From Phoronis ovalis (taxonomy: Eukaryota; Phoronida; Phoronidae): a stretch of DNA of 18,256 bases. The stretch is from the NCBI GenBank assembly GCA_028565635.1, contig JAOXYB010018505.1, forward strand, positions 1-18,256. Direction: 5' to 3'. Below, piece after piece: positions 1 through 11,200 of this stretch. How positions within the stretch are numbered: position 1 is the stretch's first letter; every line of letters starts with the position of its first letter. A model generated the notes under the pieces. The model ran no database searches. It was not told the origin of the DNA and saw only the letters and a list, made by a program, of their open reading frames with translations. The translations under genes were made by a program, and so were the position numbers.

Positions 1-59
1 CACCCTCCGGAATTCAGGATGGTGTAAGGTGGCGCTACGGTCGCAGAGTGCGAACTTTA

Positions 60-168
60 CAAGTCCTTGTGGACGGCAAACACCCAACATATATATGATA
101 GTAAAAAAAAAAAATTTTTCGAGATAATTAAAAACACTGATGTAAAAGACAAAGTTCACAAGGACTTG
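60..168. repeat. Small inverted repeat (12-bp arms)
   Basis: CAAGTCCTTGTG at 60-71 is exactly the reverse complement of CACAAGGACTTG at 157-168, and the match continues imperfectly on both sides. The arms enclose about 85 bp of A/T-rich DNA with a long A run. It may be a foldback repeat or a chance palindrome; no target duplication is evident. Confidence 0.45.
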
Positions 169-3100
169 AGCAAGTCTACCTGGACACATTTCGTCAGCTT
201 TGGGAAATGACCCTAAATCATGTGTGTGTATTATTCTTTTTTAAAACTGAATATAATGATTTATTGAATACAAAAAAAATGAACATTGATATTACTATGA
301 GGTCTAAGCCAAACAAGAACATTGCAAAAATTGCAAATATCAGACTTAACAAAATGTATAAACAGTGCCAGACTTGGAGAACAAATCCCTTTCAATTCAC
401 AGAAGGTAGCACTTAGTTTAAAAGCAAATATAAACACCTCAATAAGAAAAATCCTTGTTTAATGTTTGTTGTTCAATGATCATAGCATCAACCAAGTCAT
501 TCAATTATGTTATCTAAGGTTTGCATGGTTTTGAGGGTAAAATCAGTGTCAGTACATCTTAATTTGAGAACCAGCCCTTAGAAATAGAATTTTATCTGAA
601 AAGTTATCATTGTGCCAACAAGTACACAGCAGTATTACTGAACATACTATGATAACATTTCTTAACTGTAAAGGTATGTTTGTATAGAAAATTACTTATC
701 AGTTGTCCACTATAAAAAAAAATTAGTCCATCACCAAACACATATTATAATATACTATTTCTGTGGAACATAAATAACCCATAGACATTTGCTGCCTTTT
801 TTAAATTGCTACAATAAATGTAATTGATACAATATATTTAAATAGGTTTGATGAAGCAAGTTTTATGAAAACTGGATACAAGATCTAGGTCTAAGAACAG
901 TTGACCAGAAACAAATTTTTTATAGTTTTGATGCATTTTACCAAATTGCTTTAGTTTTACCAGACATGTTAGAAATAAATACATTTTGAATTTTTTAAAG
1001 CATTTTTTGTCAAATGCTATATAACTTTAGTGGGTTTGAAAACTATTTATCTTTTTAAACTGAAAACAATATGGAACCAGTGAATCTTCTTGATCTATTT
1101 AAACTGTAATGAGTTTTAAACTATGATCTTTTGATGGTTGTGTGTAATATTACTATAATTCAATCATAATAGATAATAATTGCTGATTTTATGGTTCCTA
1201 TTTTGGAGGTCTTTTGATATTATTACAGTTTATAGCCATTGTTTTGTTCTGTTAAATGGAAGTAATCTGCATTGATTTTGAAGCAGTTGCCAGCATCTGT
1301 TGCACAACTGAAGTAATTCTCATAAAGTCACAATTGTATTTTTCCAAAAGTAAATCAATATTGCAAGGGAAAAATTGCAAAATATATTACATAAGATTGT
1401 TTTTACTAATGTTGCTACACAGTACACTACAAAAAAATATAATGCGAAATATTGTTTGAATTTTTCAGAATGTATTGATGTTTGAAACTTTATAAGTGGA
1501 ATATAATGGGCTCTTACCTATTGATCTATTGATGACTTGAGTATTTTATTTAGTTTAACTTTGTAATCTGTTTGCTCAGGGAAGAATTACTTTAAAATTC
1601 CACACAGATTTATTTGCATAGGTTTTGCTACTGTGTTCAACAAGGGATCTGTATACTGTAAAGAAAAAGCTGCCACTAAGGTATGGTTTTGAAATCTGAT
1701 ACATTTGATGTACATAATGATATTAAAATAGATATGTTAATATAAAATTACAAAAATTTGATGCATACATATTTAGTCTGTAAAATTCCCTGGTGACAAG
1801 GATACTTATTTAAAAATATGGAAATGATAGAAGAGTTTGCATATAAATCCAAAAAAACATGACTGCAGTGGATTTATAAGGTAATTCAAGTACTACCTAG
1901 CAAAGTTATAGAACACAAACTCTTGCAGTAAGAGAGTAGTTCCACTAACTGTAATTATAGATAATTTCAATAGAATTAAATATTGAATAGAAATATTGTG
2001 TAGCAAGAAATATCTTTAAAAAAGCAGGCAACATAAAGCTCTCATAGAAGCACAGTTTATTTTACTAGCAGCATATACTAAACTACAGTACCATAGATTT
2101 AAGGGCTGATCTCAGCCCAGAGAGTGCTACAAATATGGTAGGCTAGTGTGGGTTTAATATGTTATACTGTATCTTAATATCAGAAATACTACAAGGTTTA
2201 CCTCGGCTTATACACAAAGTGCATATAATCAGATGTTGTCATACTTGTGTTATGACTGTTTTTTGTGGTCTGTATATTCTTTATATAACCTTGTTTCCAT
2301 GGATATATGTAATATACTGCATAAAAATATGTATTCTGTCAGACAAGGGAGATCAATCATAAGTCTATGTATGTTGATGTTAACTAGGTGATCAGTTGCT
2401 TCCTACAAGATTTCTACAGGTAAAAAGTACTGTTTAATATATTTTTAATAAAGTCCAAAAGAACAATGCATACTTTCTCCTGAAAAATATAAATATAGTC
2501 TATTAGTACTGTTTTTAACCAACTGAGAGCCTGTGGTATGTATCACCTGGGGGACATGGGTCAAAGGGTGGGCTCACATCGTGATCGAAAAATCATATGA
2601 AAAAGAAAAAAAATTTTCAACCAGGCACATAACATGCGTTCCGCATTAAAGGCATATATTTAGCTAAATATTGGCAAATAGGCTGTTCTTTTTAGAATGT
2701 AGATCTGCCAAAGGGTATGTTTTTCACTATCAGATACAGATTGATATTTAAAAAGGGTATGTTATCACCATTAGATGCAAAAAAACATGGCAGCAACATG
2801 TTTAGTTATTAGATGATTTTTACTGAGTGAGGTCTGCCAAATGGTCACTTTTTAAACCTGCAAGTCTTCCAAAGGAAAGTTTTTTAGCAAGCCATTAATA
2901 TACCTTTTAGGTTTTTTTGTAACCTAATTAGACCTAAGTACATCATAGCACGAGGCTTTGTTGACACTACATACGAATATAATACCGGCATATTAATACA
3001 CATATTTTTTTCTCTTTTGGGGGGGCGTGATGTTTTAATTTTCGGTGTTTTGTAATGTCAACATGTTGTACTTTCTGACTAAAGCAATAAAACACCAGAG

Positions 3101-3440
3101 GTCATTACAATTTTTAAAAAATTTGAATTTGAATTTGGGCTTATTTGCCACTGGAATAGTTCGATTCATGGGTCGATTTTGTTCTAAAGGGGTTTTCTCA
3201 TAATCAGTATGGTCAAGACTGCACGAAAATTTAACTGGTAGTGTATGAAAGAGTGTACGCTCACATTATGAAGAGATAATAGTTCGGGGAATGTTGCTCT
3301 ATTTGATATGTGCATGAACGTTACAAAGTTTTTGTATTGAGTTGGATGGGGAGTCTAATGGTGTACTTAGGCACCCTCTGGGTGGTATCATGACTATTGT
3401 GGTGTCATGGTTTATTGTACCTGTCCACATACAAGGAATG

Positions 3441-3750
3441 TATGTTAATTGATAAATAAAAGTATTATCAGTACATCTGATTTCAGAATTTCTTGGACAT
3501 CTTGTTGGGACATTTAGAATAGTGACCCTATTTAATTATAGAAATTATGGATATCTGATACTTCCCAAAAATAATTGTGCACACTGACTGACTGATTAGC
3601 AAAGTTAGCTTATTGTTTGATGTGGCTAGAATGTGTCAAAGTTTCATTTGACTAAGGGTAGTCAGTTTGAAACAATGCATTAATATGTTGTGAACAAATA
3701 AAATATTATCATTTCAATCTGGAAATTTCTTGGAATACTTTGTGTTTTAA
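3441..3750 (+). repeat. Diverged direct repeat, two copies about 240 bp apart
   Basis: The segments near 3441-3510 and 3677-3750 share an ordered series of short blocks: AAATAAAA, TATTATCA, ATCTG, then AATTTCTTGGA. Spacing is similar with small gaps, which suggests an old local duplication. No coding potential is seen. Confidence 0.4.
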
Positions 3751-4146
3751 TATGATAAAACTATGTTTAGTTCTTGTTTAAAGTTTCATCATAGATCAAA
3801 ACATATTACTTTAGTACTTCAAACTGCCAGACAAGTTACACACCGGTACACAGGCTAATACAGAAATTTGTAAAAGTTTTAATATAAATTTATTTGATGT
3901 GCAAATTAAGGGCTTGAAGCAAGAATAGAAGTTGCCCTCTGGAAAGTGTTTCAAACTATAATTATTTTGAAGCCAGTTTTAGCAGGCCTGCCATCAATCT
4001 TCATTCACACTGGTCTTTGCACTGAAATTCCTACTATTAGACACTACCTACCCATAAAAAACCTCACTCAAAACTTTTTATTTCTTAAATCCTGGCATCT
4101 TTGTTAATTGTGCTGCCTAGAAATAGTTTTTACATGCAATTGATAT

Positions 4147-4237
4147 ACAGCCATGGAAAAAATTATTGGACCACCCAGGTCCTAAGGCAGTGCGGGTGGA
4201 TTTCAAGCCTTTTTACCACTGGAAAGTCTTTTTTACC
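4147..4237 (+). repeat. Left terminal inverted repeat of Tc1-like element
   Basis: Pairs with 4585-4673 read on the opposite strand. Differences include one extra A in the early A run and one extra T in the TTTTTACC tract, plus a few substitutions. Confidence 0.85.
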
Positions 4238-4445
4238 AACACTGTCGTGAATGTGAACTAAAACAAGTAGATTTTACTTGTTAATTTATGCCTTAATAGC
4301 CAACTTGATATTATGACACCTTTTGTGCCAATTGCCAAAGTCTACAAATTATAAACATCATCAAATGTGGAAATTTATTACTGACAAGAAGTAATTTTAC
4401 AGATACATTTTTGTCAATTCAGGTCTATTTATTCGCTAGAAACAT

Positions 4446-4545
4446 TCAGTATTTGATGGCAAAGCCTTTATTCTTGATGACAGCAGCCATGCCTTGGCAT
4501 GCTCTCCACCAACCTCTGACATTTCTCCATTGTCACAGCAGCCCT
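4446..4545 (-). pseudogene. Decayed 3' tail of Tc1-type transposase
   Basis: On the - strand, one frame reads KCQRLVESMPRH. After a frame change the next reads AAVIKNKGFAIKY followed by a stop at 4446-4448. This matches the usual C-terminus of Tc1 transposases (LV.SMPRR, then AVI..KG...KY, then stop). The frameshift near CATGGCTGC and the absence of everything upstream, including the catalytic DDE region, make it a non-functional remnant. Confidence 0.75.
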
Positions 4546-4584
4546 ATATATTCTTATTATTATGGCGATCAACAAATGTGTATA

Positions 4585-4673
4585 GGTACGAAGGACTTTC
4601 TAGTGGTAAAAGGTTTGAAATCCACTCGAACTGCCTTAGTACCTGGGTGGTCCAATAATTTTTCCATGGCTGT
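4585..4673 (-). repeat. Right terminal inverted repeat of Tc1-like element
   Basis: The reverse complement of this segment repeats the left end block by block, ending CCATGGCTGT at the outer border. Confidence 0.85.
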
Positions 4674-4845
4674 TAACTTCATACAACTCGTATTAATGGT
4701 GTACATATATGCACATTCATACCGTTTTACTAAAAATAAAAATTCTACCTTCCTATAGACCCATTTTGGTCAATATGCTAGGACCCTGTTGGAGTATGAC
4801 AAACAAACTGGCTTTATAGTATCTAATATCTGTGTACTCTTGTAA

Positions 4846-5034
4846 AATATCATCAATGTGGAAGCTTTTCTAGACCCACGAACCTACAGGAAACTCATCC
4901 ACGCTGCTGGAAATTTATGCAAGTACGTGAAAGGATGGTCTGTGTACTATAGAAGGAATTTTGGTAAAGAAAAAATCAGAAAAAGTGTTTGTATGGGAGG
5001 AAACAAACTCACGAATGAGGATAGACAGTTCTAG
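4846..5034 (+). other. Unexplained open frame just upstream of the gene
   Basis: The frame is open for 62 codons between TAA at 4843 and TAG at 5032, with no ATG near its start. It encodes a charged, ordinary-looking stretch (LDPRTYRKLIHAAGNLCKY, then WSVYYRRNFGKEKIRK). Composition is less AT-rich than its surroundings. I do not recognise it. It could be a relic of another gene, part of a 5' untranslated exon, or chance. No good donor follows it. Confidence 0.3.
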
Positions 5035-5070
5035 TCCTTACCTTTAGTAAAGTTGTAATGACATTTTCAG

Positions 5071-5081
5071 CTTCATAAACA
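5071..5081 (+). other. Likely 5' UTR stub of first coding exon, with acceptor before it
   Basis: ATTTTCAG ends at 5070 and looks like a 3' splice site, so the start codon probably sits in the second exon of the transcript, after an untranslated exon further left. An in-frame TAA at 5076-5078 closes the frame six bases before the ATG at 5082, which fixes the translation start. The context AAACA-ATG is acceptable for animal initiation. The upstream untranslated exon and promoter cannot be identified. Confidence 0.55.
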
Positions 5082-5211
5082 ATGCCAGGATTAGATGTTG
5101 GGGTTGCCTTGTTAGAGGCGTTGGAAGTTAGAGATGGACCTCTTGCAGAAGATGAGATCTGGGCTTTATTATGTCAGAGTGCCGAAGCGCTACAAGATCT
5201 GTTTTTGAAAG
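5082..5211 (+). CDS. PTPN13: Exon 1: start of KIND domain
   Basis: Encodes residues 1-43 plus the first base of codon 44. The stretch from ALLEALEV through DEIWALL to SAEALQDLF is close to the N-terminus of vertebrate PTPN13, where LAEALEVRGGPL is followed by an EEEIW motif. The KIND domain is a kinase C-lobe-like fold without catalytic activity that serves in protein binding. The donor is AAAG|GTAAGG, phase 1. Confidence 0.93.
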
Positions 5212-8200
5212 GTAAGGTGCAAGTATTTATAATTTCAAATATACCCACAGAGAAAATGTATTGCAAATGTACCATCAAGGCGAAGGGTTGAAATGTATCT
5301 GTGTAGAGTTTTCTTTTGGACATAAAACTTAGCTGGATAGGTACTATTTCTAGACTTTTTCTGTTATTGACGAAATATTAATGTGAATGGATTATTAACT
5401 TAAACCTATTCATAAAGTTTTATTTTTCTGTTTGTTTTAATTCACATTTTCCATTAATGCTGAGTAAAATTATTCAGTAACAGTTTTAGCTGCATGCTTA
5501 AGCAGAAATGAGAGACTTCTGGTATCCATTAGTAAGCATGCATGCCTCTGTTAATACCTAAATTTGCATTGTGCTACAGGGAACACACAAAACAGTGGTC
5601 CAGAGTTTATCATCACTCCAGAATCATTGCTTCTAACAGCCAGTGGACGGATACAATTTGGTGATACACCGGTGATGTATGACGGAAATAGCCAATATGT
5701 ACCACCTGAAATGCTGACTCAAATACCCGCAGATGAGGATGCTATTGAAAAAGTAAGATGTATTCTTGAAATCCATTCTATTTTAATTTTAAAACTGTTA
5801 ATTTTGTTGTAAACAGTACATTTTGAAAAAGCAAAAAATATTGTTATTCATTTCAGTGGACATTGTATCACTTTGTGGTAGCTGTAAATGTCTTTATCTA
5901 TTCAGTATTATTCTTAGTTTGTTACAGTTAGTTCTGTAATATTTTAATATTTTATGCCAATTTGGAACAAACAGAAACTAAGGGAAAAGTTCTGAGGAGT
6001 TATTTTTATAGCATCTTTCCTATCTTGTTACAGTATATTAAGTAACTTCTTATTCAGTCAAACGTGTATCATTAAATCTATTATGAGGACATTTTCCTGA
6101 TATTTTATATTATTCCACAGTTTTTCACATTGACTTTTTTTTCTTTCAGGTATATGTTTTCTCGCTGGGTATGACATTGTACAATGCAGGAGATTACAAT
6201 CTCCCACACGACAAGGTAAGCTTATAAAAAAAAAGTATTTATACATAACTCAACATTATAACCTCAAAGTCGATGACCCTGTATTGTAATCAATATTTTG
6301 TTAAGACGACATCTTGCAGCTTTTAGAATGTCATCTGGCCCCAGTTGCATGAAATTTTTAAATCTAAAGTTAAGCTTAATCTTAAAGTTACTATATACAA
6401 TGTGGATGGTGCTATTTAACGATTTTTCTATGGTTGTGTCAGAAAAAATATTATTTATAAATTTAAACATGTACACACCAACTTAAGACATTTTTATAAG
6501 TCAGGTTTGTAAGTCTAATATTTCTAACGTACCTATGTACAACAGGGAACATTCTCACACTTGATTGTTCTAACAAATTAAACAAAGATAATTATACTGA
6601 TTTGTTGTTAAATATGTTTGCTTTATCAATTCAATTTATTTCTGCAACTGTTGACTTTTATTTGTACAGATTTTTAAGTTAGAATTCTATTTTAACATTG
6701 TCACAGGAATTAGGATTCAGCAATGGTTTGGACTCACTTCTTAGCTCCATGTGTGAAGAAAATTCTGGTTTGCGAATGGCACTGGTACACGTTCTGGAGG
6801 TAATTTCAGTCTCTGCCTCTGTTAACCAGTTGGTTCACACCCACATCCATATTACTGTGGTTTGGTAAAAAGGCTTATATGGCTTGATTTTGAAAACTTA
6901 TTGCTAATTTTCATTGGTATTTTGTCTGTAACGTTTAAATTAATTGGTTATTATGTATATTGTCTTACTATGCGGTATCTTATAAAAAATGCTACATCAG
7001 TATTTATGTAATACTTTTAGTTCTATCTGTTTTAAGCAAGATACAGAGATGTAAGTTATTGTGCAATACATGTTTTTTGTAATGATGCATACGCATTTTT
7101 TGATGTTAGTTTATGACAAGCATTTAGGCAACAACTCACATATTTTCCAGTCATGTTCTGTGGTTTTTAATAAGTACCTGGAGGTACTAAGATTTTTTCC
7201 TGCAGTTAAATGACTTGCTGTTTTTTCAGGCATGTACAATTTATACGCAGCGAAGAAAAGACCAAGTTCCGTATTCATCACTTATAACTGGTCTTTATAA
7301 ATCTGTACTAGGAAGTATAGATGAGGTAATGACACTTTAATTTCTAAAATTCAAAATAAAAGCAATATATTTATTAAAACACCTGTCATGGGACTTTTTA
7401 TAAAAAATTATATTTTACTTATTACATAGTTTGTGTTCTTTTATTGTAATATTCAACAAATTAGGAAAGGTTTTCCTATTCTATTTGCAATTAAAAGATT
7501 CTGCAGATTCTAAAATCTTAAAAATACAGTGTTGACAGTTTCTTTCTTCATTCTTTTGAGTTCTGTTTACATGTACTACAAGCTTACATCACCTATTGAT
7601 TTCTTTTTCACAATTTTTATTAAGTGACATGACTTACATGAAACAGGTACAGCATTTGCTCCTAACACTGCCTCGTTGACCTACATTGCTCACATGTAAT
7701 GGTAGTCTTACATGGTCACATGTTAATTTGTTTTAGATTGACATACTACCAACAGAGACATCTACTAGTGCAGTTAAAGGCAGCAAACAAAAATCAACGA
7801 GTAAAGGTCACAGTCCTAACAGTTCAAAATCATCCCCTGGATCAGTTTCTCAGAAAAGTACCAGGAGCAAACATGGTAAGCAGTTTTTTTCTATGCAATG
7901 CTATTTCATATCACAGGATTACGTCTACTTCATTTTTGTGGAGTTTTCAGCAGACACTGCTAGCAGGGTACACAATTACATTGGGCTGCATTGTATTTCA
8001 CCGCTAGAAGTGCAATTTGTTTTCTCTGATGTTTCTGTAAATTATTCTTAAACAGGGCTGAATCTTTAGCTATCAAAATAATTTCAATAAAATTTGGGAG
8101 GAACCCTGTTTTGAACAGTCAAGTGTTTGGGGTCAGATTCTAAAATATTACTTTAGGCCAAAACTAAGACAAGCGAGACCGACTTGGATTTTAAGGATTT

Positions 8201-11200
8201 TTGTCCATTAAACACCTTTTTTAAAAATAAAATTTTTAAAAAGCATGACTGACTCGATTTTTAAGGGGTTATTGCCCCTTACAACTTATCTTTTTAGTGT
8301 GGCCTTAGAACAACATTAATTTTTTGAAACTTCCTAATTGCAGGTGTAAGCGGTGCTTCTCGTCATTCAAGTTACAGCGAGAGGCCTCGTCCAGTTGGTC
8401 GTGATTGGGCAGATGGAGTTAGCGTCAATGGAAATGGAATCCATGATGTTCGTAGCAATAGCTCTAAGAAACGAAAACATCATCGGGGGCATCATGATCA
8501 CTCAGGAGGAAGTTCTAGTACTTTTGATTCCTATAACCGTCCACAACGTATTTATACTGGTTCCAAACTGAAACCAAGAGATTTGTCAAAGCAGGAAGAA
8601 ACTTTAGGTGGACAATCTTATCATTTATCTGACATATCATTTGAAACAGGAGATCGAACCAGAGCATCTAGAGGGCAATCTAAAAATGAGTCTCGCTTAA
8701 AGGACAGTTTTCCTTCACATCATTTTTCACAACATTCCCAGTGTAAATCGAGACATTCTCAAAATTTCAGCAGTCTGTCCCAAGGACATGTCATTAATAA
8801 TTCCATCCAACAAAGAACAATACAAAATCCAAACAAATCTCATTTTTACAATGAAAACTCAAAACAATCTAATGATTACAATCGACGATCAAAACATCTG
8901 TCTGATTCAAGATCACCCATGGTTGAGGAAACATATGCCAGATTACGAGAACGAAGAAGAAAATTGGCTATTTTAAGGAATGGTTTGAATTTGGAAGACT
9001 ATGAATCAGTTGATGGTATTTCATTAAGTGATAGATCAAGCGATATGTTGGAGGCAAGATCATTAACATCTGGGCCTTCATACACACATGGTAAGTTTGA
9101 TTTGTGTTTTCAAGTTACAGATATTATATGTCTAACAGAAATGAAAGCTGAAAGTAAGTTGAGCTGTATGTGTAATGCAGCTTTTTCCTTGTTTATTTTG
9201 TAGGAAGCTACCGTCCAGATCTGTACCCTCAGTATGGCTCCAGTGTTGCTCTCCATATGGGAGCAGGAGGAGAATCTGACAGCATGCTCAGTAGTGAAGT
9301 TGCTTACCCTACAAGGAGACAAAAGATTCCACAGCATCGGAAGGATAAAGAAATGCAAAAAAAACAACTAATGGATGATCCTGCTTACTCTCGTGTTCAA
9401 GATTTAAGGTATTAAAAAGGAGGTTATAGATTGATTCTTGAAATATCTTGTTGGTATTCTTATGAATGTACAATGTGTTCAAACAAATGTTAAATAAATC
9501 AAAACTTTAATCAACCCCAGAGCAAAACAGATCAGGTAAATTTTTGAATTTTAAAATTCAGAAATGCTTAAATTTGGTTAGGTGCTGGACTCCTTTAATA
9601 TCATCTGTTAGTGACGGACATCCAGGTTCTTTTTTAATTTTTAATGGTTATTTTAGACAACGTTGAGACAGAAAATATACAATGCTGGACATGTACCTCC
9701 AGCAACCTGTTTTTCAGAGGGACATATGAGCTTAATATCAGATAAAATCCGACATTTATTATATGCTTGAGTCCACATAGCAAGACTCTGCATAACTTAT
9801 ATGTGAACCTGATATTGCTAACTAGTTAAACTTATTTCGATAGCTGTTTGATATTTGCTTATCGTTATTTACACCTGATACCTAATATTGTAGAAATGGT
9901 CAGGACCCATTATACTTGGAATCTACCATACGTGACTGGGATCCTCAACATATGAATGAGCCATCTACAAGCGATATGCCACTTTATGCACAGGTTGATG
10001 TTAGTAAGAAGCGAAATAAAAAACAGAAAACAACAGAATCTGCTGCTAGAGTGAGAGAAGTAAAAGCCAGTCCAGGGAAAGCAAAGGTATCAACATTTAG
10101 TTCTTTCTTTTGTTTGCAAACTAATGTAAACTTCCACACTCCAGGTTTGCTTCAACATACCAATGATATCAACCATTAGGACAGTTAAACTACAAACTAT
10201 TGCACCATTGAACATGAAAGTAAATTAATAAACTTTCTTAAGTCATTAAGTATGCATCTTAGTCTGTAATGTTCTCTCTTTGTAGACAAACTTTGGTCCT
10301 GAGTTTGTATCAAAATCACAAGACCCTGAAGTAAAACTACAAATTCCTGCAGAAAAACTTGGAAAAAAGGCTCAACAGAGAAATGTTATTATCATTCTCT
10401 TGAATGGAGAACGTCTTAGGATTTTGTGCAATGTTAATTCTATGGGAAAAGATTTGTTTGACATTGTAGTGTCTTATTTATCTCTACCTGAACATTTCTT
10501 TTTTGGAATTTCATATGTGAATGGTAAGTAATGAATGTTATTTTTTCTAACAAGTGATGTTAACCAACTCTAGATTATTGTCATAATGTGTACAAGGGGT
10601 CTGACAAGTATATTGCATTTACTTCAATATTTTTCAGATGGAGAACACTTTTTTGTGGATCATGACACAAAGCTTTACAAGGTGGCACCACAAGATTGGA
10701 AGGATCCAACAAAAGGGCATTTGCCAACAACATTCACATTTTACTTCAGAGTTAGATTTTATGTGCATGCTTTAAGAGCTATCAAGTAAGTATCGATAAT
10801 TAATATAGTTGGAAAATATTGTTGTACCCACATTGTTCTGTGCTTTATGGCAAGAATTGATCTCTCTCATTTGTTACAAAATTATTTGTCTCAGTTTGAT
10901 TAAAATAGTGTATAGAGCCACCCATTTGCTATAGGATAAAAGTGAGTAAAACACTTCAAACTAGGATCTTAGAACAAGAAGATTGTTCATCTCTCTTATC
11001 TTCAGTTACACTTACTTTCAGGAATGCTTTGACTAGACATCTGTTCTACTTACAACTGAGAAGGGATATTTTAGAAGAACGGACATTTTGCACTGAGGAG
11101 CAGGCAATGACCTTGACGACACTTGCATTGCAAACAGAATATGGTGATTATCGTAAAGATGTTCATGGGCGGACCTACTTTCAACCGGAGCATTATCTGC

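Larger units (their letters stand above)
1..4146. other. AT-rich upstream flank, no recognisable gene
   Basis: I see no exon with recognisable homology, no RNA gene and no convincing promoter here. Open frames are short, rich in Phe, Ile, Lys and Asn, and look like chance products of AT-rich DNA. The region may be intergenic or a large 5' intron of the gene to the right. It contains a small inverted repeat at 60-168, a diverged duplication at 3441-3750 and scattered A/T runs. Confidence 0.6.
4147..4673 (-). mobile_element. Tc1/mariner-like foldback element, internally deleted
   Basis: The two ends form inverted repeats of about 90 bp with under ten differences: 4147 to about 4237, and about 4585 to 4673. 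Each end opens ACAGCCATGGAAAAA followed by TTATTGGACCACCC, an end type seen in Tc1/mariner-like elements. The left end follows a TA dinucleotide; the right is followed by TTAA or TAA depending on where the end is set, so a clean TA target duplication is not certain. The element is 527 bp, far below the ~1.3-1.7 kb of an autonomous copy. Read on the - strand, its interior keeps the tail of a transposase, so it arose by internal deletion and cannot move itself. Confidence 0.85.
5212..8343 (+). other. Introns 1-6, nothing else recognised except a repeat in intron 6
   Basis: Introns at 5212-5579, 5753-6149, 6216-6706, 6800-7229, 7326-7736 and 7876-8343 are each about 370-490 bp, AT-rich and GT...AG bounded. 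Open frames inside them, including the opposed pair near 6264-6486, look like chance. Intron 6 carries the short repeat listed separately. Confidence 0.75.

Noticed and set aside
207-2362. Open frames at 207-416, 1256-1459 and 2159-2362
   Set aside because: Short, AT-driven composition, no homology, no splice context. Treated as chance.
3090-3110. AATAAA-type polyadenylation signal at about 3095 as the end of an upstream gene
   Set aside because: AATAAA occurs often in DNA this AT-rich, and no coding exon lies to its left.
4411-4758. A 115-codon + strand open frame
   Set aside because: It runs antisense through the Tc1-like element, crosses its right inverted repeat and has no independent protein similarity. 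The real signal is on the - strand.
6058-6486. Open frames on both strands around exon 3 and in intron 3
   Set aside because: The one at 6058-6246 is the complement of exon 3; the pair at 6264-6486 mirror each other in AT-rich DNA with no similarity to known proteins.
8353-8976. Alternative frames inside exon 7 (8353-8571 and 8788-8976) and the - strand frame at 9110-9367
   Set aside because: They overlap coding exons in the wrong frame or strand, while the main frame is supported by phase and by the charged-helix similarity.
11005-11021. Acceptor at 11004 (TTATCTTCAG) for exon 12
   Set aside because: It would add 17 nt and break the frame. The acceptor at 11021 keeps frame and family spacing.
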